Made by a program: the position numbers and the translations under genes
Shown here: piece after piece, positions 27,961-37,139 of the stretch
How positions within the stretch are numbered: the stretch's first letter is position 1
Layout of the letters: every line of letters begins with the position of its first letter
Assembly (NCBI GenBank): GCA_030652035.1
Contig: JAUSBJ010000035.1
Coordinates: forward strand, 372,001 to 436,000
Length of the DNA: 64,000 nucleotides
Direction: 5' to 3'
From: Sulfurimicrobium sp.
GTDB taxonomy: Bacteria > Pseudomonadota > Gammaproteobacteria > Burkholderiales > Sulfuricellaceae
Notes under the pieces: generated by a model
Told to the model about the DNA's origin: nothing
Seen by the model: only the letters and a program-made list of their open reading frames with translations
Databases searched by the model: none

Positions 27961-28434
27961 ATGGAGCTCATCGCAAAAATTCTCCCACTCGAAAATGTCA
28001 TTGCGGAACTCGACGTAGGGAGCAAAAAACGGGCTTTCGAACATGTTGGCGAAATGCTGGAGCAGCGCCTGCATCTCGGTCGCAGCAAGATATTCGACAG
28101 TCTGTTCGCGCGCGAAAAACTGGGTTCCACCGGCCTCGGTCATGGCATTGCCATCCCGCACGGGAGAATCAAGGGCTTGCAGGACACCCAAGGCGTATTC
28201 GTACACCTGAAGCAGCCGATTCCCTTCGATGCCCCAGACGGCGTTCCAGTATCGCTACTTTTCGTGTTGCTGGTGCCGGAACAGGCCACCGATCTGCACC
28301 TGCAGATTCTCGGAGAACTGGCACACATGTTCAGCGACCATCATTTGCGTGAGCAACTGAACGCCAGCCACGACCGCGAATCGCTACACCACCTCCTCAC
28401 TACCTGGGCGCCTCATGCCGCAAATCAGCGTTAA
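27961..28434 (+). CDS. ptsN: Nitrogen PTS EIIA component PtsN
   Basis: The protein has 157 residues of the EIIA-Ntr family. The phosphorylated His67 lies in GIAIPHGR. PtsN is a regulatory rather than transport phosphoprotein and affects potassium homeostasis and other systems in relatives. The EI-Ntr and HPr partners are not in this window. Its 3' end overlaps hprK by 20 bases, so the two are translationally linked. Start ATG 27961 follows a GAGG site. Confidence 0.93.
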   Translation: MELIAKILPLENVIAELDVGSKKRAFEHVGEMLEQRLHLGRSKIFDSLFAREKLGSTGLGHGIAIPHGRIKGLQDTQGVFVHLKQPIPFDAPDGVPVSLLFVLLVPEQATDLHLQILGELAHMFSDHHLREQLNASHDRESLHHLLTTWAPHAANQR

Positions 28435-29362
28435 CCAGCTTTTTGCCGACAAGGGAGACCAACTTGGCCTGACGTGGGTTGCAGGCAAGGGGGGAGGTAA
28501 CAAACTGCTGACCAGCGATACGGTTCAGAAGCTTACGCTGGCGCTGATCGGCTACCTCAATTTCGTCCACCCCAACCGGGTACAGGTACTGGGATGTGCG
28601 GAAATGGACTACCTGCGCAGCTTGACGCCAGAAGCACTGGCGCAGTCTGTCAACAACCTGTTCAGCACCGAGCTGGCGGCGATCATTGTCGCCAATGGGG
28701 AAAGCGTCCCCCCCTTGCTCAAAGAAGCCGCCGACCGTACTCTGACGCCGTTGTTTACTTCCCTCGAACAAAGCCCCGACATGATGAACGTACTTCGCCA
28801 CTACCTGGCGCAAGTACTGGCTGAGACCACGGTACGTCATGGCGTATTCATGGAAGTACAGGGCATGGGCGTGCTGATTACCGGCGACAGTGCCGTTGGC
28901 AAAAGCGAACTTGCGCTGGAGCTGATTACGCGTGGGCACCGTCTGGTGGCGGATGATGTAGTCGAATTCTATCAAGTATCCCCAGACACGCTGGAAGGTC
29001 GCTGCCCAGCCATGCTGCAGGACTTTCTCGAAGTGCGCGGTCTCGGCGTGCTGAATATCCGCGCACTGTTCGGAGAAGCCGCGGTCAAGTTGAAAAAGAA
29101 CATCAAGCTGATCGTGCATCTTGAAAAACAGACTGCACAAACCATGTCCATGAATCGGCTGCAGATCAACACCTATTCGCAACAAATTCTCGACGCCACC
29201 ATCCCCGAAGTGCGTATCCCGGTGGCGGCTGGCCGCAACATCGCGGTGCTGGTCGAAGTTGCGGTGCGCAATCACATCCTGCAACTGCGTGGCATCAACA
29301 GCACGCAGCAGTTCATCGAGCGCCATGATCGCATGATGGCCGAAGACAAGCCTAGTACCTAA
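28415..29362 (+). CDS. hprK: HPr kinase/phosphorylase
   Basis: The protein has 315 residues. The Walker A motif GDSAVGKS is at 157-164 and the HprK signature [15 protein letters not shown] follows. It phosphorylates HPr on Ser and reverses the reaction. In proteobacteria it is found with regulatory PTS systems without sugar transport, as here beside ptsN. HPr itself is not in this window. The gene overlaps ptsN at its start and ends two bases before rapZ. Confidence 0.94.
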   Translation: MPQISVNQLFADKGDQLGLTWVAGKGGGNKLLTSDTVQKLTLALIGYLNFVHPNRVQVLGCAEMDYLRSLTPEALAQSVNNLFSTELAAIIVANGESVPPLLKEAADRTLTPLFTSLEQSPDMMNVLRHYLAQVLAETTVRHGVFMEVQGMGVLITGDSAVGKSELALELITRGHRLVADDVVEFYQVSPDTLEGRCPAMLQDFLEVRGLGVLNIRALFGEAAVKLKKNIKLIVHLEKQTAQTMSMNRLQINTYSQQILDATIPEVRIPVAAGRNIAVLVEVAVRNHILQLRGINSTQQFIERHDRMMAEDKPST

Positions 29363-29364
29363 GC

Positions 29365-30201
29365 ATGCAAATCATCCTGGTCAGCGGTTTGTCCGGTTCG
29401 GGTAAAAGTATCGCCCTCAATGTTCTTGAGGACAGCAGTTACTTTTGCGTCGACAACCTTCCTCTAGCGCTGCTAACCGAAACAGCTCGTTATCTTCTCG
29501 GCAGCGGCGTCACACAGGCCGCAATCAGCATCGATGCGCGCAGCAGCAGCGACCTGAATCATCTGCCGCAAATCATCGCCACATTACGCCGGGATGGCCT
29601 GGATGTACGCATTCTATTCCTTGAAGCCAAGACCGATGAACTGGTCAAACGTTTCAGCGAAACACGGCGCCGTCACCCCCTGAGTGACCAGGGCCGCACG
29701 CTTACAGAATGCATTGAACGCGAGCAAGAACAACTGGAAGCCGTCAGCGATCTTGGACACCGCATTGATACCAGCGAGCTTTCACCCAATACCCTGCGTG
29801 CCTGGATCAAAGACTTCATCGCACATGACCGCTCCCGGCTGACCCTGCTCTTTCAGTCCTTCGGATTCAAACACGGCATTCCACTGGATGCCGATTACGT
29901 ATTTGATGTCCGCTGCCTGCCGAACCCGCATTACGATCCAGCCCTGCGCCCCCTGACGGGTAAGGATCCGGAAGTCTGTGCTTTTTTGCAAAAAGACCTA
30001 ATGGTGCAAAAAATGCTGGGCGACATTAGCCGCTTCGTGGCCGATTGGCTCCCATGTTTTATTCGCGACAATCGTAACTACCTGACCATTGCCTTGGGAT
30101 GCACTGGCGGGCAGCACCGTTCCGTTTTTTTTGCTGAAACACTGGCAGCACAGTTTGGTAGCGAATATCAGGTGCTGATCAGACATCGCGAACTGTCATG
30201 A
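29365..30201 (+). CDS. rapZ: RNase adapter protein RapZ
   Basis: The protein has 278 residues. The N-terminal Walker A GLSGSGKS is at 8-15 and the C-terminal domain ends with the family motif [13 protein letters not shown] split near residue 240. RapZ binds small RNAs and directs RNase E to them in enterobacteria, linking to amino-sugar metabolism. Whether that role holds here is inference. It begins two bases after hprK and overlaps the next gene by four bases. Confidence 0.93.
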   Translation: MQIILVSGLSGSGKSIALNVLEDSSYFCVDNLPLALLTETARYLLGSGVTQAAISIDARSSSDLNHLPQIIATLRRDGLDVRILFLEAKTDELVKRFSETRRRHPLSDQGRTLTECIEREQEQLEAVSDLGHRIDTSELSPNTLRAWIKDFIAHDRSRLTLLFQSFGFKHGIPLDADYVFDVRCLPNPHYDPALRPLTGKDPEVCAFLQKDLMVQKMLGDISRFVADWLPCFIRDNRNYLTIALGCTGGQHRSVFFAETLAAQFGSEYQVLIRHRELS

Positions 30202-30572
30202 ATCTGGGCCTGGATTTCAAGACAGGAGACTGGCTCACGATGCTCGCAGGCGTCGTGCTGGTCACTTACCTTTTTTTCGCGACATGGGACGGAAGCAAGG
30301 GCGCCAGCCTGATCATCCGAAGCGGCGGAAAGATTGTGGCGCAGACAGATTTATCACAAAACAAGGACTTTGAAATCAGCGGGCCGCTTGGCATGACTCT
30401 GATTACCGTCAACAACCATCGCGTCCGCGTCGCCCGCGACCCCAGCCCTCGTCAGCACTGTGTCAGACAGGGCTGGCTTACACGTGCGGGGGATTCGGCA
30501 CTGTGCCTGCCTAACCAGATAAGCGTGGAACTGCTCGGCGCAACCAAGCTTTATGACTCCCTCAGTTATTAA
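30198..30572 (+). CDS. NusG domain II-containing protein
   Basis: The protein has 124 residues with one N-terminal membrane helix (about 12-30) and a NusG-domain-II fold ending in the typical pair CVRQGW and ALCLPN. It is membrane anchored and has no NusG N-terminal domain, so it is not a transcription factor in the NusG sense. Such proteins often sit beside Gx-type membrane proteins, as here, and near flavin-transfer or RNF-like genes in other bacteria. It overlaps rapZ by 4 and the next gene by 20 bases. Its function is not established. Confidence 0.85.
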   Translation: MNLGLDFKTGDWLTMLAGVVLVTYLFFATWDGSKGASLIIRSGGKIVAQTDLSQNKDFEISGPLGMTLITVNNHRVRVARDPSPRQHCVRQGWLTRAGDSALCLPNQISVELLGATKLYDSLSY

Positions 30573-31092
30573 ACTGTCCGCCAGCCCAGAGGATCACCGC
30601 ATAGCGCGGCTGGCCGCCTTCGCCATCGGGCTATCATTGGCGGAAGCAGCACTACCCTCTCCGCTACCCGGCGTAAAACCCGGTCTGGCCAATATCATTA
30701 CTCTGCTGGTTCTACAGCGTTTCGGCTGGCGTGCCGCTGTCTGGGTATCTCTGTTGCGCGTAGTGGCCGGAAGCCTGCTGCTCGGCTCCTTCCTCACCCC
30801 CGGTTTCATCCTGAGTTTTTTTGGTGCGCTGGCCAGCCTGATCGTGCTGGGATTCGCATGCAAGCTTCCAGGCAACTTCTTCGGCCCGGTCAGCCATAGC
30901 ATCCTGGCTGCCTTCGCTCATATAGCCGCACAACTTGGCGTGGTTTTTTTCTGGCTCATCCCGCATGCAGGCGTACTGTATCTCGCCCCGCTTTTTGCCG
31001 CAGCCGCGCTGTTTTTCGGTATTGTCAACGGGCTGGTTGCGGCCCGCCTCCTTGACGAGTCCATCCCGGCGCCACAAACAGCCCTGACATGA
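30553..31092 (+). CDS. Gx transporter family membrane protein
   Basis: The protein has 179 residues and about five membrane helices. The motif LPSPLPGVKPGLANIITL near residue 35 identifies the family called Gx transporter or heptaprenyl diphosphate synthase component I. It resembles small S-component-like membrane proteins, so a substrate-binding role is plausible. The isoprenoid name is historical and I would not rely on it. It is nested tightly with the NusG-II gene before and the secreted protein after, with 20- and 4-base overlaps. Confidence 0.8.
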   Translation: MTPSVIKLSASPEDHRIARLAAFAIGLSLAEAALPSPLPGVKPGLANIITLLVLQRFGWRAAVWVSLLRVVAGSLLLGSFLTPGFILSFFGALASLIVLGFACKLPGNFFGPVSHSILAAFAHIAAQLGVVFFWLIPHAGVLYLAPLFAAAALFFGIVNGLVAARLLDESIPAPQTALT

Positions 31093-31664
31093 AGTTGATT
31101 GGTCTGATTATCCTGCTTCTGCTGAGTCTACCGGTCGCTGCCGCGGAGTGGATCAGGGTCCGGCCAGTGACAGATGGAGACCAGTATTTCTATGACCGCT
31201 CCAAACTTTACATCAACGGCGACGAAATCACCTACTGGAAAAAAGTGGCATTTAGAACGCCCGCAACGGCAAAAGGCATGGCTGCGGTAAGCGGCCTTTA
31301 TCGTGAACGTATTCACTGTGCCGAACACACGCTGAAATTGATCAGCTATCTACTTTATGCTGCCGATGGCAATACCATTGAATATGTCGCCAGCCACGAA
31401 GGGGAGGCGGCTCCAATCATTCCCGATACCGTAGGGGATATGTTCGAGAAGACCGTATGCGAACTAGTACGCATGCGACAGGAAACGGTGCGGCGGGAAA
31501 AAGCAAAGGAAGAAGCCAAAAAACCAGAAAGCGAAAAGACAAAAGTCGTTCCCATTGACGCCCCCGGCAGCGAAACCAGTCCGTCAGAAGATCATCTCCC
31601 GCAACCGCCACACGAGGAAGAAGTGATTAAGCCGGCATCCCCTCCCCCACCGGTGGTTAATTAG
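31089..31664 (+). CDS. Secreted protein, surface-adhesin E-like, with Pro/Glu-rich tail
   Basis: The protein has 191 residues. A signal peptide ends near PVAAAEW. The mature N-terminal domain (about 20-130) has the pattern of the surface-adhesin E family: W at the start, a YFYDRSKL segment, and Cys residues in RIHCAEH and KTVCELV that may form a disulfide. The C-terminal 55 residues are charged, Lys/Glu-rich and then Pro-rich, and probably disordered. It overlaps the Gx gene by four bases. Function is not known. Confidence 0.65.
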   Translation: MKLIGLIILLLLSLPVAAAEWIRVRPVTDGDQYFYDRSKLYINGDEITYWKKVAFRTPATAKGMAAVSGLYRERIHCAEHTLKLISYLLYAADGNTIEYVASHEGEAAPIIPDTVGDMFEKTVCELVRMRQETVRREKAKEEAKKPESEKTKVVPIDAPGSETSPSEDHLPQPPHEEEVIKPASPPPPVVN

Positions 31665-31690
31665 CCATTCTCGTGGTCTAATCCCTATTC

Positions 31691-32308
31691 ATGAACCCTG
31701 TTGAAACCATCACTCTCGCATTCACTGGCGCTTCCGGCATGCCCTATGCCATGCGCCTGCTTGAATCACTGCTGGCCGCGGATAAAACCGTCTATCTGCT
31801 CTACTCGCAAGCAGCGCAAATTGTGGCGCAACAGGAAATGGGCCTAACCTTTCCTTCCAGCAGCAGGGAGTTCCAGCAACAGCTGCGTGAGCAGCATCGC
31901 CACCTGCCCGGCCATGTTCATGTTTTTGGGCGCGAGGAGTGGTTTGCGCCAATCGCATCCGGCACCAGCGTGGCCGATGCCATGGTGGTATGTCCTTGCA
32001 CCATGGGCACACTGGCTGCCATTGCCGTCGGCATGAGCGACAGCCTGATCGAACGCGCTGCTGACGTCAGTCTGAAAGAACAGCGCAAGCTGATCCTGGT
32101 GCCGCGCGAAACACCATTTTCCGTCATTCACCTCGAGAACATGCTCAAACTGGCGCGTCTAGGCGCCGTCATCCTGCCGGCAAACCCTGGCTTTTATCAC
32201 CATCCCGCCAGCGTGCAAGACCTGGTGGACTTCGTAGTGGCACGTATCCTCGACCATCTCAACGTACCCCATCAGCTCATGACGCGATGGGGGAAAAGCG
32301 ACGCCTGA
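31691..32308 (+). CDS. ubiX: Flavin prenyltransferase UbiX
   Basis: The protein has 205 residues of the UbiX/Pad1 flavoprotein family. The FMN-binding motif TGASGMPYA is near the N terminus, and VVCPCTMGTLAAIA and LVPRETPFSVIHLENM are the later signatures. It makes prenylated FMN for the UbiD decarboxylase in ubiquinone synthesis. UbiD is not in this window. It stands apart from the preceding unit by 26 bases and is followed after nine bases by a LON-domain gene. Confidence 0.93.
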   Translation: MNPVETITLAFTGASGMPYAMRLLESLLAADKTVYLLYSQAAQIVAQQEMGLTFPSSSREFQQQLREQHRHLPGHVHVFGREEWFAPIASGTSVADAMVVCPCTMGTLAAIAVGMSDSLIERAADVSLKEQRKLILVPRETPFSVIHLENMLKLARLGAVILPANPGFYHHPASVQDLVDFVVARILDHLNVPHQLMTRWGKSDA

Positions 32309-32317
32309 CGGCACGTC

Positions 32318-32962
32318 ATGTCACTCGATTTCATGCAACGGGTGTCCGATTTTCTGAATCAGGCAAATCGGCATGAGCCATTCGAAATCCCTTTGCTTCC
32401 ACTCAAGACGGTACTTTTTCCGGGTGGCAAGCTTCCATTAAAGATTTTCGAACCACGCTACATGGAAATGGCCGCCACATGTCTCGCGGATAAAAAAAAC
32501 TTCGGAATTTGTCTGATTCAATCCGGTGAAGAAACCGGAGAACAAGCGCACCATGCGGATACGGGATGTTTAGCAGACATAATAGACTGGGATATGCCGC
32601 AACTGGGCGTGCTGAACATTCAGACATTCGGGGGCCAACGCTTCCACATTGAGAATACACACATCGAACCCAATGGGTTGATCGTGGCCAGAGCCGTACT
32701 TATCGCACCTGAACTGCCACAACCCATACTCGCAAAACACCAAGCCTGTGCCGCCGTGCTGAAACAACTTATCGAGCATCTCGGTGTTGAACGCTTCATG
32801 CTGCCGCTGAAGTATGACGATACTGTATGGGTCAGCTACCGTCTGGCTGAATTACTTCCGCTCAAACTTTCAGTGCGACAGAACATGCTGGAGATGAATG
32901 ATTGCCAAGTCAGAATCGAAATTCTGCATGTTTTCCTGACACAGCAGGGACTGTTAAGCTAG
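32318..32962 (+). CDS. LON peptidase substrate-binding domain protein
   Basis: The protein has 214 residues. It matches the Lon N-terminal domain (IPLLPLKTVLFPGGKLPLKI, then FEPRYMEMA, and FGICLIQSGEE), with no ATPase or protease domain. Such stand-alone proteins are common in proteobacteria, and their role is unclear. The start lacks a good ribosome site, and the Met at residue 5 could be used instead. It ends nine bases before the end of a convergent cNMP-binding gene. Confidence 0.85.
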   Translation: MSLDFMQRVSDFLNQANRHEPFEIPLLPLKTVLFPGGKLPLKIFEPRYMEMAATCLADKKNFGICLIQSGEETGEQAHHADTGCLADIIDWDMPQLGVLNIQTFGGQRFHIENTHIEPNGLIVARAVLIAPELPQPILAKHQACAAVLKQLIEHLGVERFMLPLKYDDTVWVSYRLAELLPLKLSVRQNMLEMNDCQVRIEILHVFLTQQGLLS

Positions 32963-32971
32963 GTCTCCCCG

Positions 32972-33523
32972 CTACTTACGGCCCTTCCCGTAAAGATGAT
33001 GTGCAAACTGGGCAAAATCATTGCTCACCTTGCGGAACAAGTTATCAAGGTTGATCAGCGCATGTTCCACCAGATTGAGCGCGATATAGGGATGCTCCAC
33101 TACCATGCGCTTGTACATCGCCCGCGAAAGGCGTAATACCTGAGTGTCTGGTGCTCGTGCGACAAGTCGCACAGAGCGTGGCTTGCGGTCAAAAAACGAC
33201 ATGATACCCAGCATTTCGCCCGCACCCTCACGAACGATCTCATATTCTTTTTTCTTTTCGTCAACCACTAGAGAGATTTCACCCTGCACGACCAAATACA
33301 ATGCCTCCCCCACCTCTCCGATATCTGCCAGGATGTCACCCTCATTGAACTGGCGTAACGTCAGATATTTAAGCAGGGTCTTGATTTCAGAAGCTTTAAG
33401 AGACTGGCAAAGATATTGATGGCTCATGAACTGGGCCAGGTCCAAGCGCTTTTCATTATTATTTTCCTTGATGCGCTGACCCTTGGAGTGAACATGTGCA
33501 ATTTTATTGTCCTTGAATCCCAT
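32972..33523 (-). CDS. Cyclic nucleotide-binding domain protein
   Basis: The protein has 183 residues. A single cNMP-binding jellyroll spans about residues 45-150 (FNEGDILADIGEVGEALYLV, then GEMLGIMSFFDRKPRSV). No helix-turn-helix follows, so unlike Crp or FNR it should not bind DNA by that route. The C-terminal helix may mediate protein contacts. I chose the ATG at 33523 because AAGGA lies about seven bases upstream; a longer form from 33547 has no such site. It may sense cAMP or c-di-GMP, which the sequence cannot tell. Confidence 0.8.
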   Translation of the reverse strand: MGFKDNKIAHVHSKGQRIKENNNEKRLDLAQFMSHQYLCQSLKASEIKTLLKYLTLRQFNEGDILADIGEVGEALYLVVQGEISLVVDEKKKEYEIVREGAGEMLGIMSFFDRKPRSVRLVARAPDTQVLRLSRAMYKRMVVEHPYIALNLVEHALINLDNLFRKVSNDFAQFAHHLYGKGRK

Positions 33524-33597
33524 TGCAATTCCTTGTGCTTGATTCATGTGCCATGAGCAGCGAAAATGGTGCCAGTAGAACAACCTAGAGATTTCCC

Positions 33598-33804
33598 ATG
33601 AAGCCGCTCTTGATACCTGCTTTACTATCCTTATTCCTAAGCGCCTGTGGTGAGGAAAAGAAGCCTTACGAGCCGCCTGTGCCACAAACACCAGCCACTC
33701 CCATATTCCAGAATGAGCGTCAAGCGCTGGAAAAGGCTAAAGGCGTTGCGAAGACACTGGAAGAAAATACCCGCGCACAGGAACAAAAATCCACGGAGCA
33801 GTAA
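33598..33804 (+). CDS. Small lipoprotein
   Basis: The protein has 68 residues with a lipobox LSAC, so Cys17 should be lipidated. The rest is short, Pro-rich (YEPPVPQTPATP), then a Lys/Glu-rich helix. I do not recognise a family. It lies between the divergently read cNMP-binding gene and the convergent end of the dsr cluster, with only three bases separating its stop from that of the dehydrogenase-like gene. No terminator is apparent between them. Confidence 0.65.
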   Translation: MKPLLIPALLSLFLSACGEEKKPYEPPVPQTPATPIFQNERQALEKAKGVAKTLEENTRAQEQKSTEQ

Positions 33805-33807
33805 GCA

Positions 33808-35301
33808 TCATTTTTTACGCTTGGTTTGAGTGGCGTAAATCCCTGGCACAGAATCGCTATGCGCCCGTGAATATGCAGAGGTATATGGGTCGATTGCAGT
33901 TTCCAGCTCTTCGCACCAAGACGGATGGCTGTAACTCAGATCCTTGAAAAACCAGAGGCCGCGTTCGGATTGACAGGCCGCGGTCATCATATGTATCTGC
34001 TCCCCCGCCTCTGGACCGACAATACAGCCCCCCAGTAACTGACCCGACTCCCCGTCATGCACCACCTCGATAAAACCCTCAAAATCATGGTGCGCACGCG
34101 CTTTTCCAGAACCACCAAAACTTGCTCGTGCAACATCGGCCGTAAATCCAGCCGCATCGGCTTGATCCTCCGTTAACCCCACGGCAGCAATTTCAAATGC
34201 AGAATTAATGACCACTGGAACCTTGTGGTAATTGGGGTGGAATACGTTACCATTGATCGCATTGGATACAGCCACTTTGGCATCATGTAGCGCGCCATTT
34301 GCCGTCATGGGTCCTTCCTTTACATCACCAATGGCGTAAATGCCTTGCACGCTCGTCTCCAGGTACTCCGTAACCTCGATAAATCCTTCAGCATCAACCT
34401 TGACACCAGCTTGTTCAAGACCCAGACCAGTGCTCGCAGGTCTTCGCCCCACTGCAATCAGCACTTTGTGGTAAGTTTCGCGCTTACCATCACTGAAACT
34501 TACTTCTACGCCTGCCGAAACATGCCGGCAAGCGGTTACCGAGACATGTTTTTTGACTTCAATTCCGATGCGCTTGAATTTACGCTCCAATAGATTACTG
34601 GCACGTTCTGAAATTTGCGGCTGGTCTAGTAAGCGAGCCCCTTTTTCAACGATGCACACACGGGCGCCGAACTGGTGCATGAGGAAGCCGAGTTCAACAC
34701 CAATTGCTCCGCCGCCCACACAAAGCACGGATTCAGGCACCTGGTTGAGCTTGAACATGAAATCACGCGAGTTCAATATCCGGCTACCATCAGTGGGACA
34801 ATTCTCAAGTTCTCGAGGCACGGCCCCTGTAGCAATAATGATTTTATCGCCAATAAGCTTTACTGAATCAGGTGTCTTTTCACCGGAAATTCGATCAGGC
34901 TTCCCCGCACAATCTCCTGCCATGCCTGAAGCCGTCACCTGAACTTCAAGTCCAGGAAGAAGTTTTGCTTCACCATGGAAGACCTTGACCCCCAGGCGAT
35001 TCAGCCATACGCTGAAGTTATCGCGAATGCCAGCAACGACTGCATTTTTGTGAGCCATAGCACCGGGAAAATCACCACTTACTTTGCCAGCAAGGCCACG
35101 TCCTTGAAGATCATTGACATCTTCAATCAGCAGGGCGAGATGGATCAGGGTTTTCTTAGGAATGCAGCCCTGATTCAAACATGTTCCACCAGGCAAACCC
35201 TTTTCCACCAGCGCAACACGCGCGCCGAGGTGGGCGGCAGTAATTGCCGCCTTGTACCCCCCAGGGCCACTACCGATGACGATGAGGTCAAATTTGCTCA
35301 T
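33808..35301 (-). CDS. Dihydrolipoamide dehydrogenase-like disulfide oxidoreductase, last gene of dsr cluster
   Basis: The protein has 497 residues of the FAD/NAD disulfide reductase family. The redox-active disulfide is in GGTCLNQGCIPKK, the FAD motif GSGPGGYKAA is at the N terminus, and the C-terminal catalytic His-Glu pair is in SHPSWCEELE. An insertion of about 20 residues around 125-150, with an extra Cys (MAGDCAGKP), separates it from standard pyruvate-dehydrogenase E3. It begins 12 bases after dsrR and replaces the dsrS found in Allochromatium-type clusters. It could act on a lipoyl or DsrC-type disulfide; that is inference. Confidence 0.85.
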   Translation of the reverse strand: MSKFDLIVIGSGPGGYKAAITAAHLGARVALVEKGLPGGTCLNQGCIPKKTLIHLALLIEDVNDLQGRGLAGKVSGDFPGAMAHKNAVVAGIRDNFSVWLNRLGVKVFHGEAKLLPGLEVQVTASGMAGDCAGKPDRISGEKTPDSVKLIGDKIIIATGAVPRELENCPTDGSRILNSRDFMFKLNQVPESVLCVGGGAIGVELGFLMHQFGARVCIVEKGARLLDQPQISERASNLLERKFKRIGIEVKKHVSVTACRHVSAGVEVSFSDGKRETYHKVLIAVGRRPASTGLGLEQAGVKVDAEGFIEVTEYLETSVQGIYAIGDVKEGPMTANGALHDAKVAVSNAINGNVFHPNYHKVPVVINSAFEIAAVGLTEDQADAAGFTADVARASFGGSGKARAHHDFEGFIEVVHDGESGQLLGGCIVGPEAGEQIHMMTAACQSERGLWFFKDLSYSHPSWCEELETAIDPYTSAYSRAHSDSVPGIYATQTKRKK

Positions 35302-35313
35302 CGCGGAAGTATC

Positions 35314-35685
35314 TTAGTGGCAACCGCCCCCACACCCGCCACATCCGCCGCCACCTGCGCTGCCACCATTTCCGGAACTACCGCAGGATGAACCGGCAGT
35401 GTCGTGGGGATTGATGAAAATAAACTGGAAGTTCCCCGGACTCATTTCCACAAAATCAAGAACTGCTCCGCTTAGAAGTGGTTGGCTAGGCGTAGCCACA
35501 AGCACCTTGAGGCCATCCGATTCAATCAGCAAGTCACCGTCGGCCTGCTCATCGAATCCCATGCCATACTGGATTGAGCCATCGAAATCGCGTTTTGCGG
35601 CAATCCTCAGGGCCATCCCATCCGCGCCCGCCTGACTTGCGGCATTCTGAATTTGTAGTAGTGCTTCAGCAGTTACCTTGACCAT
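35314..35685 (-). CDS. dsrR: DsrR, A-type iron-sulfur carrier-like protein
   Basis: The protein has 123 residues of the IscA/HesB fold. As in DsrR, the first Cys of the canonical three-Cys Fe-S site is missing (AAKRDFDGSIQYGMGF in its place). The C terminus is unusual: after FINPHDTAGSSCG comes a Gly-rich tail with three more Cys and a final His. DsrR is needed for efficient Dsr protein production in Allochromatium. The ATG at 35685 is chosen for its AAGGAG site. It sits between dsrN and the dehydrogenase-like gene. Confidence 0.85.
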   Translation of the reverse strand: MVKVTAEALLQIQNAASQAGADGMALRIAAKRDFDGSIQYGMGFDEQADGDLLIESDGLKVLVATPSQPLLSGAVLDFVEMSPGNFQFIFINPHDTAGSSCGSSGNGGSAGGGGCGGCGGGCH

Positions 35686-35695
35686 ATCATTCTCC

Positions 35696-37114
35696 TTAAA
35701 ATTTCTGCAATGATTTGCTGCCGCCATGTGCCTTTATTTCCCGAACAAAATCCACAAAACGTTTCGCCCAGTTGTAGCTATGGAGTGAGCGGAAATGCGT
35801 GTAACAGGCTAGCAGATTCTTATAAACAATGCCGTCCCGTTTGCCATCAATACCATGCCCACGCAGGACTTCAAATGCGTAAGTAAGGCCGGGCCCGACA
35901 TTTTCCAAGCTCGAGTAGTGGAATTCGTGAGCCAGTAGCTCTCGGCCCGCTTCCTCCCCTGGCCATAGGCACTGCCCATTTGAGCGCACGCGAACATAGC
36001 CACGACCCACGGGTTTGCCATGCATCACCACGTCACCTGGGATTACGCCGACCATTTTTCGAACTTTCCCTTGCCAGGACAAACTGCGCGAAAGGTACAT
36101 CAAGCCTCCGCATTCAGCATAAACAGGCAATCCGGCTTCAACCGCATCCTTGATCTGCTGACGTAAGCTGGAATTCTGTTCAAGTTGATCCATGAACAAC
36201 TCGGGGAATCCGCCCCCTATGAACAAGCCATCCAGGTTTTCCGGCAATTTATCATCCAGAAGGGTATCAATATTTATGATTTCGGCACCCTCGGCTCGCA
36301 TTGATTGCAAATCATCCGCATAATAAAAACCAAACGCTTGGTCTCTAGCCACGCCAATTTTCAGCGTCGGCTCCATAGGTGCATTCAAACTTTGAATTGC
36401 TTCGTTTATGAAGGCTGGCGATTTCAACATTGGGGCACTATGCGCTATGCCAATCAGTGAATCCAGATCAACCTGGCTACCGACCACACGACCAATTTCC
36501 TGGATATGTTGCAAAGCTTCAGGTGATTCATTGCTAGGCATCAAGCCAAGATGGCGCTCAGTAATCTGTAAGCGTGGATCGTGATGAACCGCACCCAAGA
36601 CCGGTACATCGGTATAGTGCTCAATCACGGCACGCAATTTACTTTCATGCCTTGCGCCACCAAGATTATTTAGAATTACCCCCGCTATGCGGATGTCCGT
36701 GTCAAATGCCTGATAACCAAGTATCAGCGGTGCGATGCCGCGGGTCATGCCGCGTGCATCAATGACCAGGACCACGGGCGCATGAAGCAATTTGGCCAGT
36801 GCCGCATTGCTGTTGCTTCCATCAAGGTCCAACCCGTCATATAAGCCTTTATTGCCTTCAATCAAGCTCAAGTCAGCTCCGGATGCGTGGTGCTGAACGG
36901 TTGCAACGATCTCGTCGCGCCCCATCAAGTAGAAATCGAGATTGCGGCATGCTCTGCCTGTTGCTGCACCCAACCACATGGGATCAATGTAATCGGGCCC
37001 CTTTTTGAAAGGCTGTACTTTAAGCCCGCGTTGCGTGATTGCAGAGCAAAGGCCAATGCTTACCGTGGTTTTGCCTGAAGATTTATGTGCTGCGGAAATG
37101 AGCAAGCGAGGCAT
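35696..37114 (-). CDS. dsrN: DsrN, siroheme amidase (CbiA-like)
   Basis: The protein has 472 residues and matches cobyrinic acid a,c-diamide synthase. The ATP-binding loop SSGKTTVS is at the N terminus, and a class-I glutamine amidotransferase domain follows with the catalytic Cys in VYAECGGLMYLS. In the Dsr system DsrN makes the siroheme amide cofactor of DsrAB. The ATG at 37114 is preferred to a TTG eight codons upstream. An 11-bp inverted repeat fills the 116-base gap from dsrP. Confidence 0.92.
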   Translation of the reverse strand: MPRLLISAAHKSSGKTTVSIGLCSAITQRGLKVQPFKKGPDYIDPMWLGAATGRACRNLDFYLMGRDEIVATVQHHASGADLSLIEGNKGLYDGLDLDGSNSNAALAKLLHAPVVLVIDARGMTRGIAPLILGYQAFDTDIRIAGVILNNLGGARHESKLRAVIEHYTDVPVLGAVHHDPRLQITERHLGLMPSNESPEALQHIQEIGRVVGSQVDLDSLIGIAHSAPMLKSPAFINEAIQSLNAPMEPTLKIGVARDQAFGFYYADDLQSMRAEGAEIINIDTLLDDKLPENLDGLFIGGGFPELFMDQLEQNSSLRQQIKDAVEAGLPVYAECGGLMYLSRSLSWQGKVRKMVGVIPGDVVMHGKPVGRGYVRVRSNGQCLWPGEEAGRELLAHEFHYSSLENVGPGLTYAFEVLRGHGIDGKRDGIVYKNLLACYTHFRSLHSYNWAKRFVDFVREIKAHGGSKSLQKF

Positions 37115-37139
37115 GGATTCAAAAGATTCCAGAAACAAT

